From positions 1,302,001-1,366,000 of the forward strand of contig NZ_JBPJAQ010000001.1 of the NCBI RefSeq assembly GCF_051172195.1: a DNA stretch of 64,000 bases, written 5' to 3'. The notes below the pieces were generated by a model. The model ran no database searches and was not told the origin of the DNA. It saw nothing but the letters and a program-made list of their open reading frames with translations. The translations under genes were made by a program, and so were the position numbers. Shown here piece by piece: positions 25,810 to 34,807 of the stretch (within the stretch, counting starts at the first letter, position 1; each line of letters starts with the position of its first letter). This DNA comes from Paludibaculum fermentans_A (GTDB lineage: Bacteria; Acidobacteriota; Terriglobia; Bryobacterales; Bryobacteraceae).

Positions 25810-27514
25810 TGTCAACGACCGCTCAGGGTATTTGAGCGGCCACCCCAGTGATGGCGAATGGCTGCGATTCGCGGACGGTGAGGTCACCGGCCGGGAAGAG
25901 AAGCAACTGCGTGCCCATCTGGCCGCCTGCTGGCAGTGCCGCGCGGCGCTGGAAGAGACCCAAAAGGCCGTCAACGCGTGTGTCGAATATAAGGAAGTGG
26001 TTCTCAAAGCTGGTTATCCCGCTCCCCCTGAGCCCTGGTTCGACATTTATAGAGAATTCGAGAGGATTGAAGAAAAGACGGCCGGGCAAACCTGGTTCGC
26101 CCGCTTTTCGAATTGGATGACCGCCGCGTGGACGGTTCGGCGGACTTCCTATGCGGCCATCGCTACCACCCTGGTCGCCCTGCTCGTCTGGCAGTCATGG
26201 CAACTGCCCGCGGTTCAGGCGGCCAGCCTGCTGCGCCGCGCGGTCGCTTCCGCTGAATCGAGACCGGCCAAGGTGCGCCGCGTGAGGATCAAAACCAAAA
26301 GCGCGACGCTCACCCGAGTGATCGGCTCCCCACTGCAGGCTACACAAAATAAAGATCTGGAACCGATTGAAGCACTGTTCCGGCAGGCCAATTACGATTG
26401 GGACGATCCGCTCAGCGCCAGGACCTTCCAGCGTTGGCGGTCGCAACTCTCCTCCCGGCACGACGAACTGACATCCACGATGGACGCCGCCGCTCCGGAG
26501 AGCCGGTACCACCGGATCAGGACAACCACAGAATCCGGCGAACTGATTGCCGCCTCCCTCACCCTGCGGGCTTCGGATCTGGAACCGACGTCAGGATTGC
26601 TGGAGTTCCGGAATCATGAGCCTATTGAGATCCAGGCGGTTGCCGCCGAGCAATTGCCCGCGGCCGATTCTACTTCTGTAGTGTCAGGCGTCGGCACGCC
26701 GCAGCCAAGCGCGCTCCCGCCCGGGCCTGAGGCTCCGGCACAGCCTGCCACTTTGCATGACGAACTTCTTGTTTTCAAAGCCTTGCGCGGGATTGGGGCG
26801 GATCTGGATCAGCCCCTGGAAGTGACGCGGAACGGCCCGGCGGTGGAAGTGACTGGTGTCGCGGTGCCCGCCGAGCGACGGCAGGAGTTGCATGCTGCCC
26901 TTGACGCCTTACCCCGGGTGCGGCTGCAGTTCAATGACGCCGGCAGTGTGAGCGCGGCGCAGCTGGAACGACATCTGTCGAATTCTGGCAATTCGATCAG
27001 CCCCGAGATCGAACAGTTGCAGGGGCGCCTGGAGACGGCCCTGGGCGGCCGGGCCGCTTTCACCAATGTGGCGGACCGGGCGCTGGAATCCGGCGATGAT
27101 CTGATGGCCCGCATGCACGCTCTACGGCGCTTGGCCGAGAGATATCCTACAAATATAGAAAATAGTATGACTGGAGAGGAACGCAGCCTGCTCGCCGGCT
27201 TGCGGCACGATCATGCGGCTGCTGTGCTGGCCCAGGCGGCCACGCTGCAGAAGTTGCTGGCGCCCGCATTGCGCAAGGTGGCCCCGAGGGTGGACGCGCG
27301 GCCCGCCACCGCGCTGGGCGCCGGTCCCTGGCAAAGTGCGACGGAGCAACTCTTCAACACCAGCCGGCAGGTGGATTTGCTGCTGGCCGGGGCGCTGGCA
27401 GCGACGCCCGCGGCGCGTCCCGCTGAGTCGATTCCCGGTGACCTGCTGGCCCGTTTGGCCGACCTGATGGTCCAGGCTGAAAGCTACGAGAAGATGGCCC
27501 GGGAGGTGCAGTAG
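25802..27514 (+). CDS. Zinc-finger anti-sigma factor with large extracytoplasmic domain
   Basis: 570 residues. The N-terminal ZAS/zf-HC2 domain has His14, His39, Cys43 and Cys46 (HLAACWQC, the H-x3-C-x2-C pattern) and should clamp the sigma factor. A single membrane segment at about residues 113-131 (SYAAIATTLVALLVWQSW) follows. The remaining ~430 residues are predicted outside; they are Ala/Glu/Arg-rich with helical stretches and match no family I recognise. The start overlaps the sigma gene by 8 bases (coupled translation) and the receptor gene follows after 15 bases. This is far longer than common ZAS anti-sigma factors, so the outer part may be the sensor. Confidence 0.82.
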   Translation: MSSVNDRSGYLSGHPSDGEWLRFADGEVTGREEKQLRAHLAACWQCRAALEETQKAVNACVEYKEVVLKAGYPAPPEPWFDIYREFERIEEKTAGQTWFARFSNWMTAAWTVRRTSYAAIATTLVALLVWQSWQLPAVQAASLLRRAVASAESRPAKVRRVRIKTKSATLTRVIGSPLQATQNKDLEPIEALFRQANYDWDDPLSARTFQRWRSQLSSRHDELTSTMDAAAPESRYHRIRTTTESGELIAASLTLRASDLEPTSGLLEFRNHEPIEIQAVAAEQLPAADSTSVVSGVGTPQPSALPPGPEAPAQPATLHDELLVFKALRGIGADLDQPLEVTRNGPAVEVTGVAVPAERRQELHAALDALPRVRLQFNDAGSVSAAQLERHLSNSGNSISPEIEQLQGRLETALGGRAAFTNVADRALESGDDLMARMHALRRLAERYPTNIENSMTGEERSLLAGLRHDHAAAVLAQAATLQKLLAPALRKVAPRVDARPATALGAGPWQSATEQLFNTSRQVDLLLAGALAATPAARPAESIPGDLLARLADLMVQAESYEKMAREVQ

Positions 27515-27529
27515 AAAAGTTCGCCAGCC

Positions 27530-30523
27530 ATGCGACACTGCCCGCCGCCCGCGCTGTTTGCCTTTTGTTTCGTACTCGCCCCCCTGACGGCGCAAACCCT
27601 CACGCATCTCTCCGGGCAGATTACTGATCCCTCCAGCGCCGCCGTACCGGGCGCGATCGTCAGTGTCTCCAGCGAGGACACCGGCTTCCGGCGTGTGACC
27701 ATGACGCACTCCGACGGCACCTACCTGGTCGCCGCGCTCCAACCGGGCCTCTACAAAGTCATGGTCCGTAAGGATGGGTTCCGCACCCTGGTCCGCTTCG
27801 GCGTGAAGTTAGACGTGGCGCTGGCGGCGCGGGTCGATTTCAACCTGCAGATCGGCAGCATGCAGGAGACGATCACGGTGGAGGACACTCCAAGCGGCCT
27901 GAGCCGCGAGGAGACCTCGGTGAGTACCCTGATTGGCCGCCAACCCATTGAAAATCTTCCACTAAACGGCAGGGGCATCCTCAGTCTCCTGGAGCTGGCG
28001 CCCGGCACTGTGGTGACCCCGGCGACGCGTGGAGAGGCCGGCCAGTTCACCACGAATGGCCAACGGCCTAATACCCACGGTTTTTCGGTAGATGGCGTCA
28101 GCGCGAACTCCAGCGTGATTGGCGGCGGCCTGCCCGCCCAGACCACCGGTGGAACACTGCCGTCCATGACCGCGATCGGCGGTATGGCAGGCATCATCGC
28201 CCTCGACTCCCTGAACGAGTTCGTGGTGCAGACGTCTTCCACGGGGTCCGAGTTTGGGCGCTACCCCGGAGCACAAGTCTCGCTCAGCAGCCGTTCCGGT
28301 TCGAACGAATACCGCGGTGCGCTCACTGAGTTTTTCCGCCACGAGAAACTGGCGGCCAACGACTGGTTCATGAACAAGCCGGGAGAGGGCCGGACGCCCT
28401 TGCGGGTCAATGACTTCAGCGGAGCATTGGGTGGCCCGCTGCTGCGCGACCGCACGTTCTTTTTTCTCAACTACGAGGGGCTGAGGCTGTTGCAGCCCAC
28501 CTCCTGGATGCAGGCCGTACCGACGGCGCAACTACGCGGCAAGGTGCAGAATTGGGTTCGTCCGGTACTGGAACTCTTCCCGCTGCCGAATGGCCGGAAC
28601 TTTGACCAGAACATCGGCGAGTGGACCGGACGGATCAGCCGGCCCGCTCATTCGGACAACGGGAGCGCGCGGTTGGACCATGCGTTGACCCAGAAGATCA
28701 CCCTGTTCGCGCGCTTCCAGGAAGCGCCTTCGTCCAGCCGCTTCGGCAGCTCGCAAATCAGCGATTTGGACATCGATTCGAGAACCATCACCTGGGCGGC
28801 CAACTTCCGGCCCAGGCCAGACGCCGTCTTCGACCTGCGAATGAACTTCGCCCGGATTGAGGCCCACTCCGTCTGGCGTCCGGCGGATCCGACGGATTCG
28901 GCCGGCTGCACGATGAACGCGGTAGCAAGCACCTTTCTGCCGACCAAGAGCGCCTGCAACTACCTGTACCGGTTCTCCATCGCCGGCGTGGGCCAGACAG
29001 TTTCCGGCGCGGAGAGCGTGCAGCGCCAGGGGCAGTGGCAGATCGTACCAAGCGCTTACCTGATCCGCGGCGCACACCAGTTCCGTTTCGGCGGCGATCT
29101 ACGGAGACTCGATCCCTCGCGCCGCGATGTGGACGGCAGCTTCAGCATCATCGCCGAGAGCCTCGAGGACCTGGTGGAAAGCCGCAATCTCTGGACAGCC
29201 TCGTCCACCCAGCAGAGCCGGGCCGGACGCCTGCTGGAGTCCTCGCTGTTCTTCCAGGACACCTGGCGCATCCACCGCACCCTGACGTTCACGGCTGGTG
29301 TCCGCTGGGAACTGGCGCCGGCGCCAACGACCAAGGACCTGACCGAGAATCCGTTCGGCGGAACGCCCAGCACGAGTCCCAGCTCAGCAATCTGGCCCAT
29401 GCGGTATACCAACATCGCGCCGCGAGCCGGGCTGGCCTGGCGGCCGGGCCACGCCGGGCAGATGGTGATCCGCGCAGCGTACGGTTCCTATTACGACTCG
29501 AGCCTCAGCTTGGCTACGGATCTTGTCAATGGAGGTCCACTGAACATGGAGCAGTTCACCAGCGGGTCCTCGGCGCCGTTCACGACAATCCTGCAGTATG
29601 GCTTCGACAACAATGTCCGCCTGCCGCGCGTGCAACAGGGGAATCTTTCCGTGGAGCGGGCCTTCGGGCTGAACAACCTGCTCTCCGCCAGTTATGTGTT
29701 CGCCAAGGGCCAGTGGCTGGTGCGGCGCGAGTACGGCACGCTGGGGGGAAACGAGCTAATCCGGACGGTCCTCTCCACAAATCACGCCTCGTCGGATTAC
29801 CGGGCCCTGCTGGTTCAGTACCGGCGCCGGATGGCGCGCGCCCTGCAGGCGCATGTCTCCTATTCCTGGGCTCACTCGATTGACGACAGTTCCAGCGACG
29901 CGGCCCTGTTCCTGGTGAACGCGGCCACGGTGGGCAGCAGCAACCGGGGCTCCTCGGATTTCGATGTCCGCCACTCGTTTACGGCGGCCTTCACCTTCGC
30001 GCCGAGGGTAATGCGGGGCGTAACGCTCGACGGCATCTACCGGGCGCGCAGCGGTTTCCCCATCACGGTGGTAAACCAGGAGTACGCGATGGGTTTGAGC
30101 TTCTCGAACGCATTCCGGCCCAACCTGCTGCCGGGTGTGCCGGTTTGGCTAAACGATCCCACCGCGGCAGGCGGCAGGCGGCTGAACGCGGCGGCCTTCC
30201 AAACCACGGGGACGACTAAACAGGGCAATCTGGGGCGGAATGCGATCACCGGTTTCGGAATGTCGCAGATGGATCTCGCCGTGCGCCGCGATTTCCGATT
30301 GAGCCGCCGCCAGACACTCGAGATGCGGGCTGAGGCGTTCAATCTCCTGAACCATCCGAACTTCGGCGACCCGGTGCGAACGCTGGCCAGCCCGCTGTTT
30401 GGACAGTCCACTTCGATGCTGAACCTGATGCTAGGTACGGGCAGCCCGGGCAGTGGACTGGCTCCGGTCTTCCAGTCCGGCGGTTCCCGCTCTGTCCAGT
30501 TGGTGCTGCGGCTCCGCTTTTAA
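27530..30523 (+). CDS. Oar-like TonB-dependent receptor in a sigma/anti-sigma operon
   Basis: 997 residues. Order: signal peptide (FAFCFVLAPLTAQ), carboxypeptidase-regulatory domain (~30-105, SGQITDPSSAAVPGAIV), a plug-like region (LPLNGRGILSLLELAPGTVV, HGFSVDGV), then a beta-barrel ending in LVLRLRF with terminal Phe. It is the third gene of the sigma/anti-sigma operon. In classical cell-surface signalling a receptor passes a signal to the anti-sigma factor through an N-terminal STN domain; no such domain is visible here, so the coupling, if any, must differ. Confidence 0.9.
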   Translation: MRHCPPPALFAFCFVLAPLTAQTLTHLSGQITDPSSAAVPGAIVSVSSEDTGFRRVTMTHSDGTYLVAALQPGLYKVMVRKDGFRTLVRFGVKLDVALAARVDFNLQIGSMQETITVEDTPSGLSREETSVSTLIGRQPIENLPLNGRGILSLLELAPGTVVTPATRGEAGQFTTNGQRPNTHGFSVDGVSANSSVIGGGLPAQTTGGTLPSMTAIGGMAGIIALDSLNEFVVQTSSTGSEFGRYPGAQVSLSSRSGSNEYRGALTEFFRHEKLAANDWFMNKPGEGRTPLRVNDFSGALGGPLLRDRTFFFLNYEGLRLLQPTSWMQAVPTAQLRGKVQNWVRPVLELFPLPNGRNFDQNIGEWTGRISRPAHSDNGSARLDHALTQKITLFARFQEAPSSSRFGSSQISDLDIDSRTITWAANFRPRPDAVFDLRMNFARIEAHSVWRPADPTDSAGCTMNAVASTFLPTKSACNYLYRFSIAGVGQTVSGAESVQRQGQWQIVPSAYLIRGAHQFRFGGDLRRLDPSRRDVDGSFSIIAESLEDLVESRNLWTASSTQQSRAGRLLESSLFFQDTWRIHRTLTFTAGVRWELAPAPTTKDLTENPFGGTPSTSPSSAIWPMRYTNIAPRAGLAWRPGHAGQMVIRAAYGSYYDSSLSLATDLVNGGPLNMEQFTSGSSAPFTTILQYGFDNNVRLPRVQQGNLSVERAFGLNNLLSASYVFAKGQWLVRREYGTLGGNELIRTVLSTNHASSDYRALLVQYRRRMARALQAHVSYSWAHSIDDSSSDAALFLVNAATVGSSNRGSSDFDVRHSFTAAFTFAPRVMRGVTLDGIYRARSGFPITVVNQEYAMGLSFSNAFRPNLLPGVPVWLNDPTAAGGRRLNAAAFQTTGTTKQGNLGRNAITGFGMSQMDLAVRRDFRLSRRQTLEMRAEAFNLLNHPNFGDPVRTLASPLFGQSTSMLNLMLGTGSPGSGLAPVFQSGGSRSVQLVLRLRF

Positions 30524-30578
30524 CCCTCCCTCCGGCTGCGATAACCTATCCACAGCAAAGAAAAGTTGAGGTTTGAGA

Positions 30579-31349
30579 ATGTCCGATCTTTTTGACCTTT
30601 CCGGGAAAGTAGCCGCCATTGTGGGCGGCGGCGGCGTGTTGGCCGGCGAGATGGCCCTTGGACTGGCCCGTGCCGGAGCCGACATCGCCATCCTCGATTT
30701 CAATCTGGACGCGGCGAACGCGCGGGCCGCGCAGGTTCGTGAGTTGGGCCGCCGTGCCATCGGCGTCAAAGTCGATGCGACCAAGAAGGCCGACCTGCAG
30801 GCCGCGCTGGACGCGATCCTGGCGGAACTCGGCCATGTCGAGGTCCTCGTGAATGCGGCCGGGATCAACTCCGGCACCCCGTTCTTCGAGATCACCGAAG
30901 AGGAGTGGCACCGCATTCTGGATGTAGATCTCACCAGTGTCTTCCTGGCCTGCCAGGTCTTCGGCCAGCATATGGTGCAACCCGGCAAGGGCGGCTCGGT
31001 CATCAACATCTCGTCGGCCTCGTCCGGCCCGCCGCTGTCGAAGGTCTTCACCTATTCCGTGGCCAAGGGCGGCGTGAACCAGGTGACGCAGTTCCTGGCC
31101 CGCGAGTGGGCGACCCAGGGCGTGCGCGTCAACGCCATCCTGCCGGGCTTCTTCCCGGCCGAACAGAACCGTAAGCTGCTGACGGACGAGCGCGTGGCGT
31201 CCATCATGAAGCACACGCCGATGAACCGCTTCGGCGAAGCTTCGGAGTTGGTGGGCGCAGCCGTGTATCTGGCTTCCGACAAGGCATCGAGCTTCGTGAC
31301 GGGCTCGATTATGCGTGTCGACGGCGGCTACATGGCAATGACGATCTAG
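30579..31349 (+). CDS. SDR-family dehydrogenase, D-mannonate-oxidoreductase-like
   Basis: 256 residues from the ATG at 30579, which has a GAGG upstream; TTG at 30573 is less likely. The Rossmann glycine motif is GGGGVLAGEMA rather than TGxxxGxG, a form seen in D-mannonate oxidoreductase-type SDRs. Catalytic residues are visible: the Ser region NISSASSG, and Tyr and Lys in FTYSVAKGGV. The closing segment VTGSIMRVDGGYMAM is typical. It reduces or oxidises a sugar acid or similar with NAD(P). It is monocistronic, with a hairpin after it. Confidence 0.88.
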   Translation: MSDLFDLSGKVAAIVGGGGVLAGEMALGLARAGADIAILDFNLDAANARAAQVRELGRRAIGVKVDATKKADLQAALDAILAELGHVEVLVNAAGINSGTPFFEITEEEWHRILDVDLTSVFLACQVFGQHMVQPGKGGSVINISSASSGPPLSKVFTYSVAKGGVNQVTQFLAREWATQGVRVNAILPGFFPAEQNRKLLTDERVASIMKHTPMNRFGEASELVGAAVYLASDKASSFVTGSIMRVDGGYMAMTI

Positions 31350-31369
31350 CGCCTGCTGGAGATTGCCGG

Positions 31370-31401
31370 AATGGGCCGGGGGCGCGCGCCTCCGGCCCAT
31401 T
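31370..31401. terminator. Bidirectional hairpin between convergent genes
   Basis: AATGGGCCGG (31370-31379) pairs perfectly with CCGGCCCATT (31392-31401) across a 12-base GC loop. T-runs are short on both sides, so termination strength is uncertain. Confidence 0.6.
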
Positions 31402-31405
31402 TCCA

Positions 31406-32188
31406 TTAGTGGATCAACCGGCGGACAGGGACATAGATGTCGGCTGCGGTCAAACCGCACTGCTGTGCCATACGCAGGCAGTAGTCGATCTCGCCCATCC
31501 CCTTGACGTGGCTGTTGGAGCCGAAGGAGAACTTCGCCCCGGCGGCTTTGGCACGGCGGATGAACGCGGCACTCGGCACCTGGAAGTGGGCATTGATCTC
31601 TATGGCGACATGGTTGCGCACGGCGGCCTGGATCAACCGGTCCATGCGGGCAGTGGTCCAGAGGGCGTCGTATTGCGACTTCAGCTTCTCGGGGACATAG
31701 GTCGGATTGGCCCAGATCTGGATCGGCTGCGACAGTACACGCTCGTTGAAAGCAACGTACCGGTCCATGAAGTCCTGGGCTTCGCCCACTTCGATATTGG
31801 GCAGCCAGAGCCAGATGCTCTTGCCGCTCCTGTCGGGGAAGACGAGCGCGTCCGCGGCGATGTAGTCGAGTTGGCCGCGCAGGTCGGCGGAGAGGCAGGT
31901 CGCCCAGTCAAAGCCGTAGACCTGGAGACCGCGCCACAGCGGTTGGTCCCGCACTTCTCCCAGGAACTCACCCAGCGTCTGGTTGTCGTGAATGTCGCCG
32001 CGGCAGCCCCCTTCGGCCAGGATTCCGAAGCGGACGCCCAGCTTGCGGGAAAGGGCGGCGGCATCGGCAGGTTTCATTTCCGGTGTGTTGTGGTCTTCCC
32101 CGTGGAGGTGGATGTGCAGGTCCACCTTGGGCAGGTCGGCGGCCAGCAGCACGGGTGCGCAGAGAAGCAGTAAGAATTTAGAGACCAT
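31406..32188 (-). CDS. Exported PHP-superfamily hydrolase
   Basis: 260 residues from the ATG at 32188; the longer frame to 32332 would overlap the response-regulator gene and reads as Arg/Ser/Thr-rich non-coding sequence. Signal peptide FLLLLCAPVLLA. The PHP metal site is visible as DLHIHLHGEDH near the N-terminus and FGSNSH near the C-terminus, with further His in EINAHF. PHP enzymes hydrolyse phosphoesters. It lies 19 bases downstream of the sigma-54 activator gene, same strand, so it looks like the third gene of the kinase/regulator operon. Confidence 0.75.
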   Translation of the reverse strand: MVSKFLLLLCAPVLLAADLPKVDLHIHLHGEDHNTPEMKPADAAALSRKLGVRFGILAEGGCRGDIHDNQTLGEFLGEVRDQPLWRGLQVYGFDWATCLSADLRGQLDYIAADALVFPDRSGKSIWLWLPNIEVGEAQDFMDRYVAFNERVLSQPIQIWANPTYVPEKLKSQYDALWTTARMDRLIQAAVRNHVAIEINAHFQVPSAAFIRRAKAAGAKFSFGSNSHVKGMGEIDYCLRMAQQCGLTAADIYVPVRRLIH

Positions 32189-32207
32189 AGGATCTCTTTT
32201 ACTGTAA

Positions 32208-33596
32208 TCAACCGGGGCCCGCGTCTGTGCCCTTACGCCGGATGCCGTGCTTCTCCATACGGTAGATGAGCGTCTTCCGGCTGATGTCGAGATAGCGCGC
32301 GGCGTGGGTCTGATTCCAGTTGGACATCTCAAGCGCCTTCACGATCAGTTCCTTCTCCACCGAATCCAGGCTCAGGCCCTGCGCGGGCAGGTCGAGGCTG
32401 ACGGCGGCCGCAGACGGACGCGCCTTGCGGATCATCTCCGGCAAGTCCTCTTCCGTGATGGTGTTGCCGCGGCACAGCACGACGATGCGCTCGACGATGT
32501 TCTCCAATTCGCGGATGTTGCCGGGCCAGCGGTAGCCCTGAAAGAACGGGATCAGCCTGCCTGGCAGATTCAGGTCGGGCCGGCCCACTTTTTCCTTCGA
32601 TTTGAGGAAGAAACTCTGGACCAGCTCGGGGATGTCCTCGGCGCGCTCGCGCAGCGGAGGCAGTTCCAGCGGGATGACCGCCAGGCGGTAGTAGAGGTCC
32701 TCACGGAAGGCCGCGTCCTCGATCATGGCCTGCAGGTTGCGATGTGTGGCGGCAATGATGCGAACGTCGACGCGGCTGGCCGTAGCCGCACCCACCTTTT
32801 CAATCTCACCCTGCTGGATGAGGCGGAGCAACTTGGCCTGCACCTCCATCGGGAGCTCGCCGATTTCGTCCAGGAAAAGGGTGCCCCCGCTGGCCAGCTC
32901 CACCTTGCCCTGCTGGTGGGACACAGCTCCGGTGAAAGAGCCTTTCACGTGCCCGAACAGCTCACTTTCCAGCAAGTCCCGCGGGATGGCGCCGCAGTTG
33001 ATCGTGACAAAAGCACGTTCCTTGCGCGGGCTGTTCTGGTGGATGGCCCGCGCGAGCAACTCCTTGCCGGTGCCGGTCTCGGCGCGGATCAGGATTGTGG
33101 AATTGGTCTGTGCGGCGCGCGACGCCATGTCCAGCACGGTCAGCAAGGTCTCCGACTGCCCGATGATGCTCTCGAAACCGTACTTGCGATCGAGGTTGGT
33201 GCGCAGGGTGCGGACCTCTTCAATCAGCCGCGAATGCTCCAGCGCGCGGCGTACCAGCAGGTTCAACTCCTCGAAGTCGATGGGCTTCGTGAGATAGTCA
33301 TACGCTCCGGACTTCACGGCCTCAACGGCGTTCTGGATGGTGCCGAAGGCGGTGATGATCACGACGGGGAGATCCGGATTGGACTCGCGCAGCCGGCGCA
33401 GCAAGTCCAGGCCGGAGAGGCCGGGCATGCGCAGGTCTGTCAGGACGAGAGCGGGAGGATCGTTCGCGGCGAGGGTGAGCGCTTCTTCGGCCGTGCCGGC
33501 CGTCAGCACGGAATAACCGGCGTCCTCCAATTGAGTTTGCACCACCCACCTGAGATTCGCATCGTCGTCCACCAGCAGAATGCTCTGTGCAGTCAT
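32208..33596 (-). CDS. NtrC-type sigma-54-dependent response regulator
   Basis: 462 residues. Receiver domain with phosphoacceptor Asp54 (VLTDLRMPG) and the Lys of YLTKPI; AAA+ domain with Walker A in RAETGTGKE (171-179), the sigma-54 contact loop GSFTGA (219-224; the commonest form is GAFTGA) and Walker B in GGTLFLDEIGELP; C-terminal Fis-type helix-turn-helix AARYLDISRKTLIYRMEKHG. It activates sigma-54 promoters by ATP hydrolysis after phosphorylation. Its ATG overlaps the stop of the upstream kinase gene by 4 bases, marking the cognate pair. The nearest sigma-54 promoter in the window is in front of hpf, about 2 kb upstream. Confidence 0.95.
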   Translation of the reverse strand: MTAQSILLVDDDANLRWVVQTQLEDAGYSVLTAGTAEEALTLAANDPPALVLTDLRMPGLSGLDLLRRLRESNPDLPVVIITAFGTIQNAVEAVKSGAYDYLTKPIDFEELNLLVRRALEHSRLIEEVRTLRTNLDRKYGFESIIGQSETLLTVLDMASRAAQTNSTILIRAETGTGKELLARAIHQNSPRKERAFVTINCGAIPRDLLESELFGHVKGSFTGAVSHQQGKVELASGGTLFLDEIGELPMEVQAKLLRLIQQGEIEKVGAATASRVDVRIIAATHRNLQAMIEDAAFREDLYYRLAVIPLELPPLRERAEDIPELVQSFFLKSKEKVGRPDLNLPGRLIPFFQGYRWPGNIRELENIVERIVVLCRGNTITEEDLPEMIRKARPSAAAVSLDLPAQGLSLDSVEKELIVKALEMSNWNQTHAARYLDISRKTLIYRMEKHGIRRKGTDAGPG

Positions 33597-34624
33597 ACTC
33601 CCTTTCGTTGCAGCGGCAGATGGACACTGAAGGTCATCCCTTTTCCGGGATTGCGGCGTGCGTCCAGCCAGCCGTGCATCTGGCCCACAATCTGGTGGGC
33701 CACGGGCAGGCCGAGGCCTGTTCCGTTCTCCTTAGTCGTAAAGAATGGGTCGAATAGTTTGTCGATATCGCCTGGGGCGACGCCGGAGCCCTCGTCGCGG
33801 ACCCGGATCCAGACGTTGCGGCGGTCCGCACCGGCTTCCAGGACGACTGCCGCGCCATCCGGACTGGCTTCCACGGCATTGATGAGCAGGTTTAACAGCA
33901 CCTGCTCCAGTTGCTCGGAGTCGCAGTAAAGCGACGGGATCTTGCCCTGCTGGCGGCGTTCGATGGTGATGCCGCGGCGGCCGACGCGATGTTCCGCCAG
34001 CGCGGCCACGTTTTCCAGCAGGGGTTCCAGCGCCGCCTGGCCCATCTTGGGCGGCCGCGGCCGGGCGAAATTGAGAAAGGTGGTCAGCAGGCCGTCGAGG
34101 CGGGCGCATTCCTGCCCGATGATGGTGACGCAGCGCGATTGCTTCTCGTCCAGGGCGGGTGCGCGGCTCAGGATCTGCGCCGCTCCAGCGATGCTCGCCA
34201 GCGGGTTACGGATTTCGTGCGCCAGTCCGGCGGAGAGTTGCCCAATGGCCGACAGGCGCTCAGCCCGCTTCATCGCTTCGGACGTCTCCTGGATCTTCTG
34301 GTAGGCGGCGTTCAGCCGTTCCGTCAGGATGCCGGTGCCGGTTCCGACAAAGCAGAACACGACGCTCTCCATGGCGTGGTGGAGCATGGTGTCGGTCTGC
34401 TTGAGGGAGAGGATCAGGCCGCTGCAGAGGCCGGCGGTGACAAGGCCACCGCGCCAACCATCATGTACGGCTGAAAACAGGATGGCGACATAGAACAGAC
34501 GGGGCAGCACGAAATGCCAGTTGACGCGCTCCAGCGGCACGGTAGCCTGCAGCGCCGCGATGGAAAACGCGGCGAGAACGACAGCCGAGCGCTGCACCCA
34601 TACATATCGTGTGTCGGTCACCAT
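33593..34624 (-). CDS. Membrane sensor histidine kinase, partner of the NtrC-type regulator
   Basis: 343 residues, ATG with AGGAAG upstream. Three to four hydrophobic helices occupy residues ~12-102 with very short loops, so the sensor is probably the membrane segment itself. HisKA follows with His136 in LAHEIRNPLASIAG, then HATPase_c with NLLINAVEAS (N-box), DEGSGV (G1) and GTGLGLPVAHQIV (G2). The H-box and overall length resemble the AtoS/ZraS group that pairs with sigma-54 activators. It is the first gene of an operon with the regulator and a PHP hydrolase. Confidence 0.93.
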   Translation of the reverse strand: MVTDTRYVWVQRSAVVLAAFSIAALQATVPLERVNWHFVLPRLFYVAILFSAVHDGWRGGLVTAGLCSGLILSLKQTDTMLHHAMESVVFCFVGTGTGILTERLNAAYQKIQETSEAMKRAERLSAIGQLSAGLAHEIRNPLASIAGAAQILSRAPALDEKQSRCVTIIGQECARLDGLLTTFLNFARPRPPKMGQAALEPLLENVAALAEHRVGRRGITIERRQQGKIPSLYCDSEQLEQVLLNLLINAVEASPDGAAVVLEAGADRRNVWIRVRDEGSGVAPGDIDKLFDPFFTTKENGTGLGLPVAHQIVGQMHGWLDARRNPGKGMTFSVHLPLQRKGV

Positions 34625-34669
34625 GGCCGTTACTTCCTTATATTGTGCCCATGGGATGGCCTGGACAGG

Positions 34670-34685
34670 GAGCTGAATTCAGCTC
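34670..34685. promoter_or_regulatory. Perfect 16-base palindrome upstream of the kinase operon
   Basis: GAGCTGAATTCAGCTC lies 46-61 bases upstream of the kinase start codon, between that start and the terminator of the preceding operon. Its position fits an operator or activator site; no regulator can be named. Confidence 0.4.
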
Positions 34686-34687
34686 AA

Positions 34688-34719
34688 ACAAAAAGTGGGC
34701 CGCCTCCGCGGGCGGCCCA
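34688..34719 (-). terminator. Intrinsic terminator of the hpf operon
   Basis: On the minus strand TGGGCCGCC pairs with GGCGGCCCA (34711-34719 with 34696-34704, 6-base loop), followed by CTTTTTGTTT. It ends the hpf/receiver transcript before the kinase operon. Confidence 0.8.
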
Positions 34720-34807
34720 TGTTTCAGTTCCAGAATTTGACCGCCCGCCGTGACGGCCGGGGAGAAGGAGTAACCCGGTGTCACGGCGATGGCGGAGTAA
34801 TACGATT

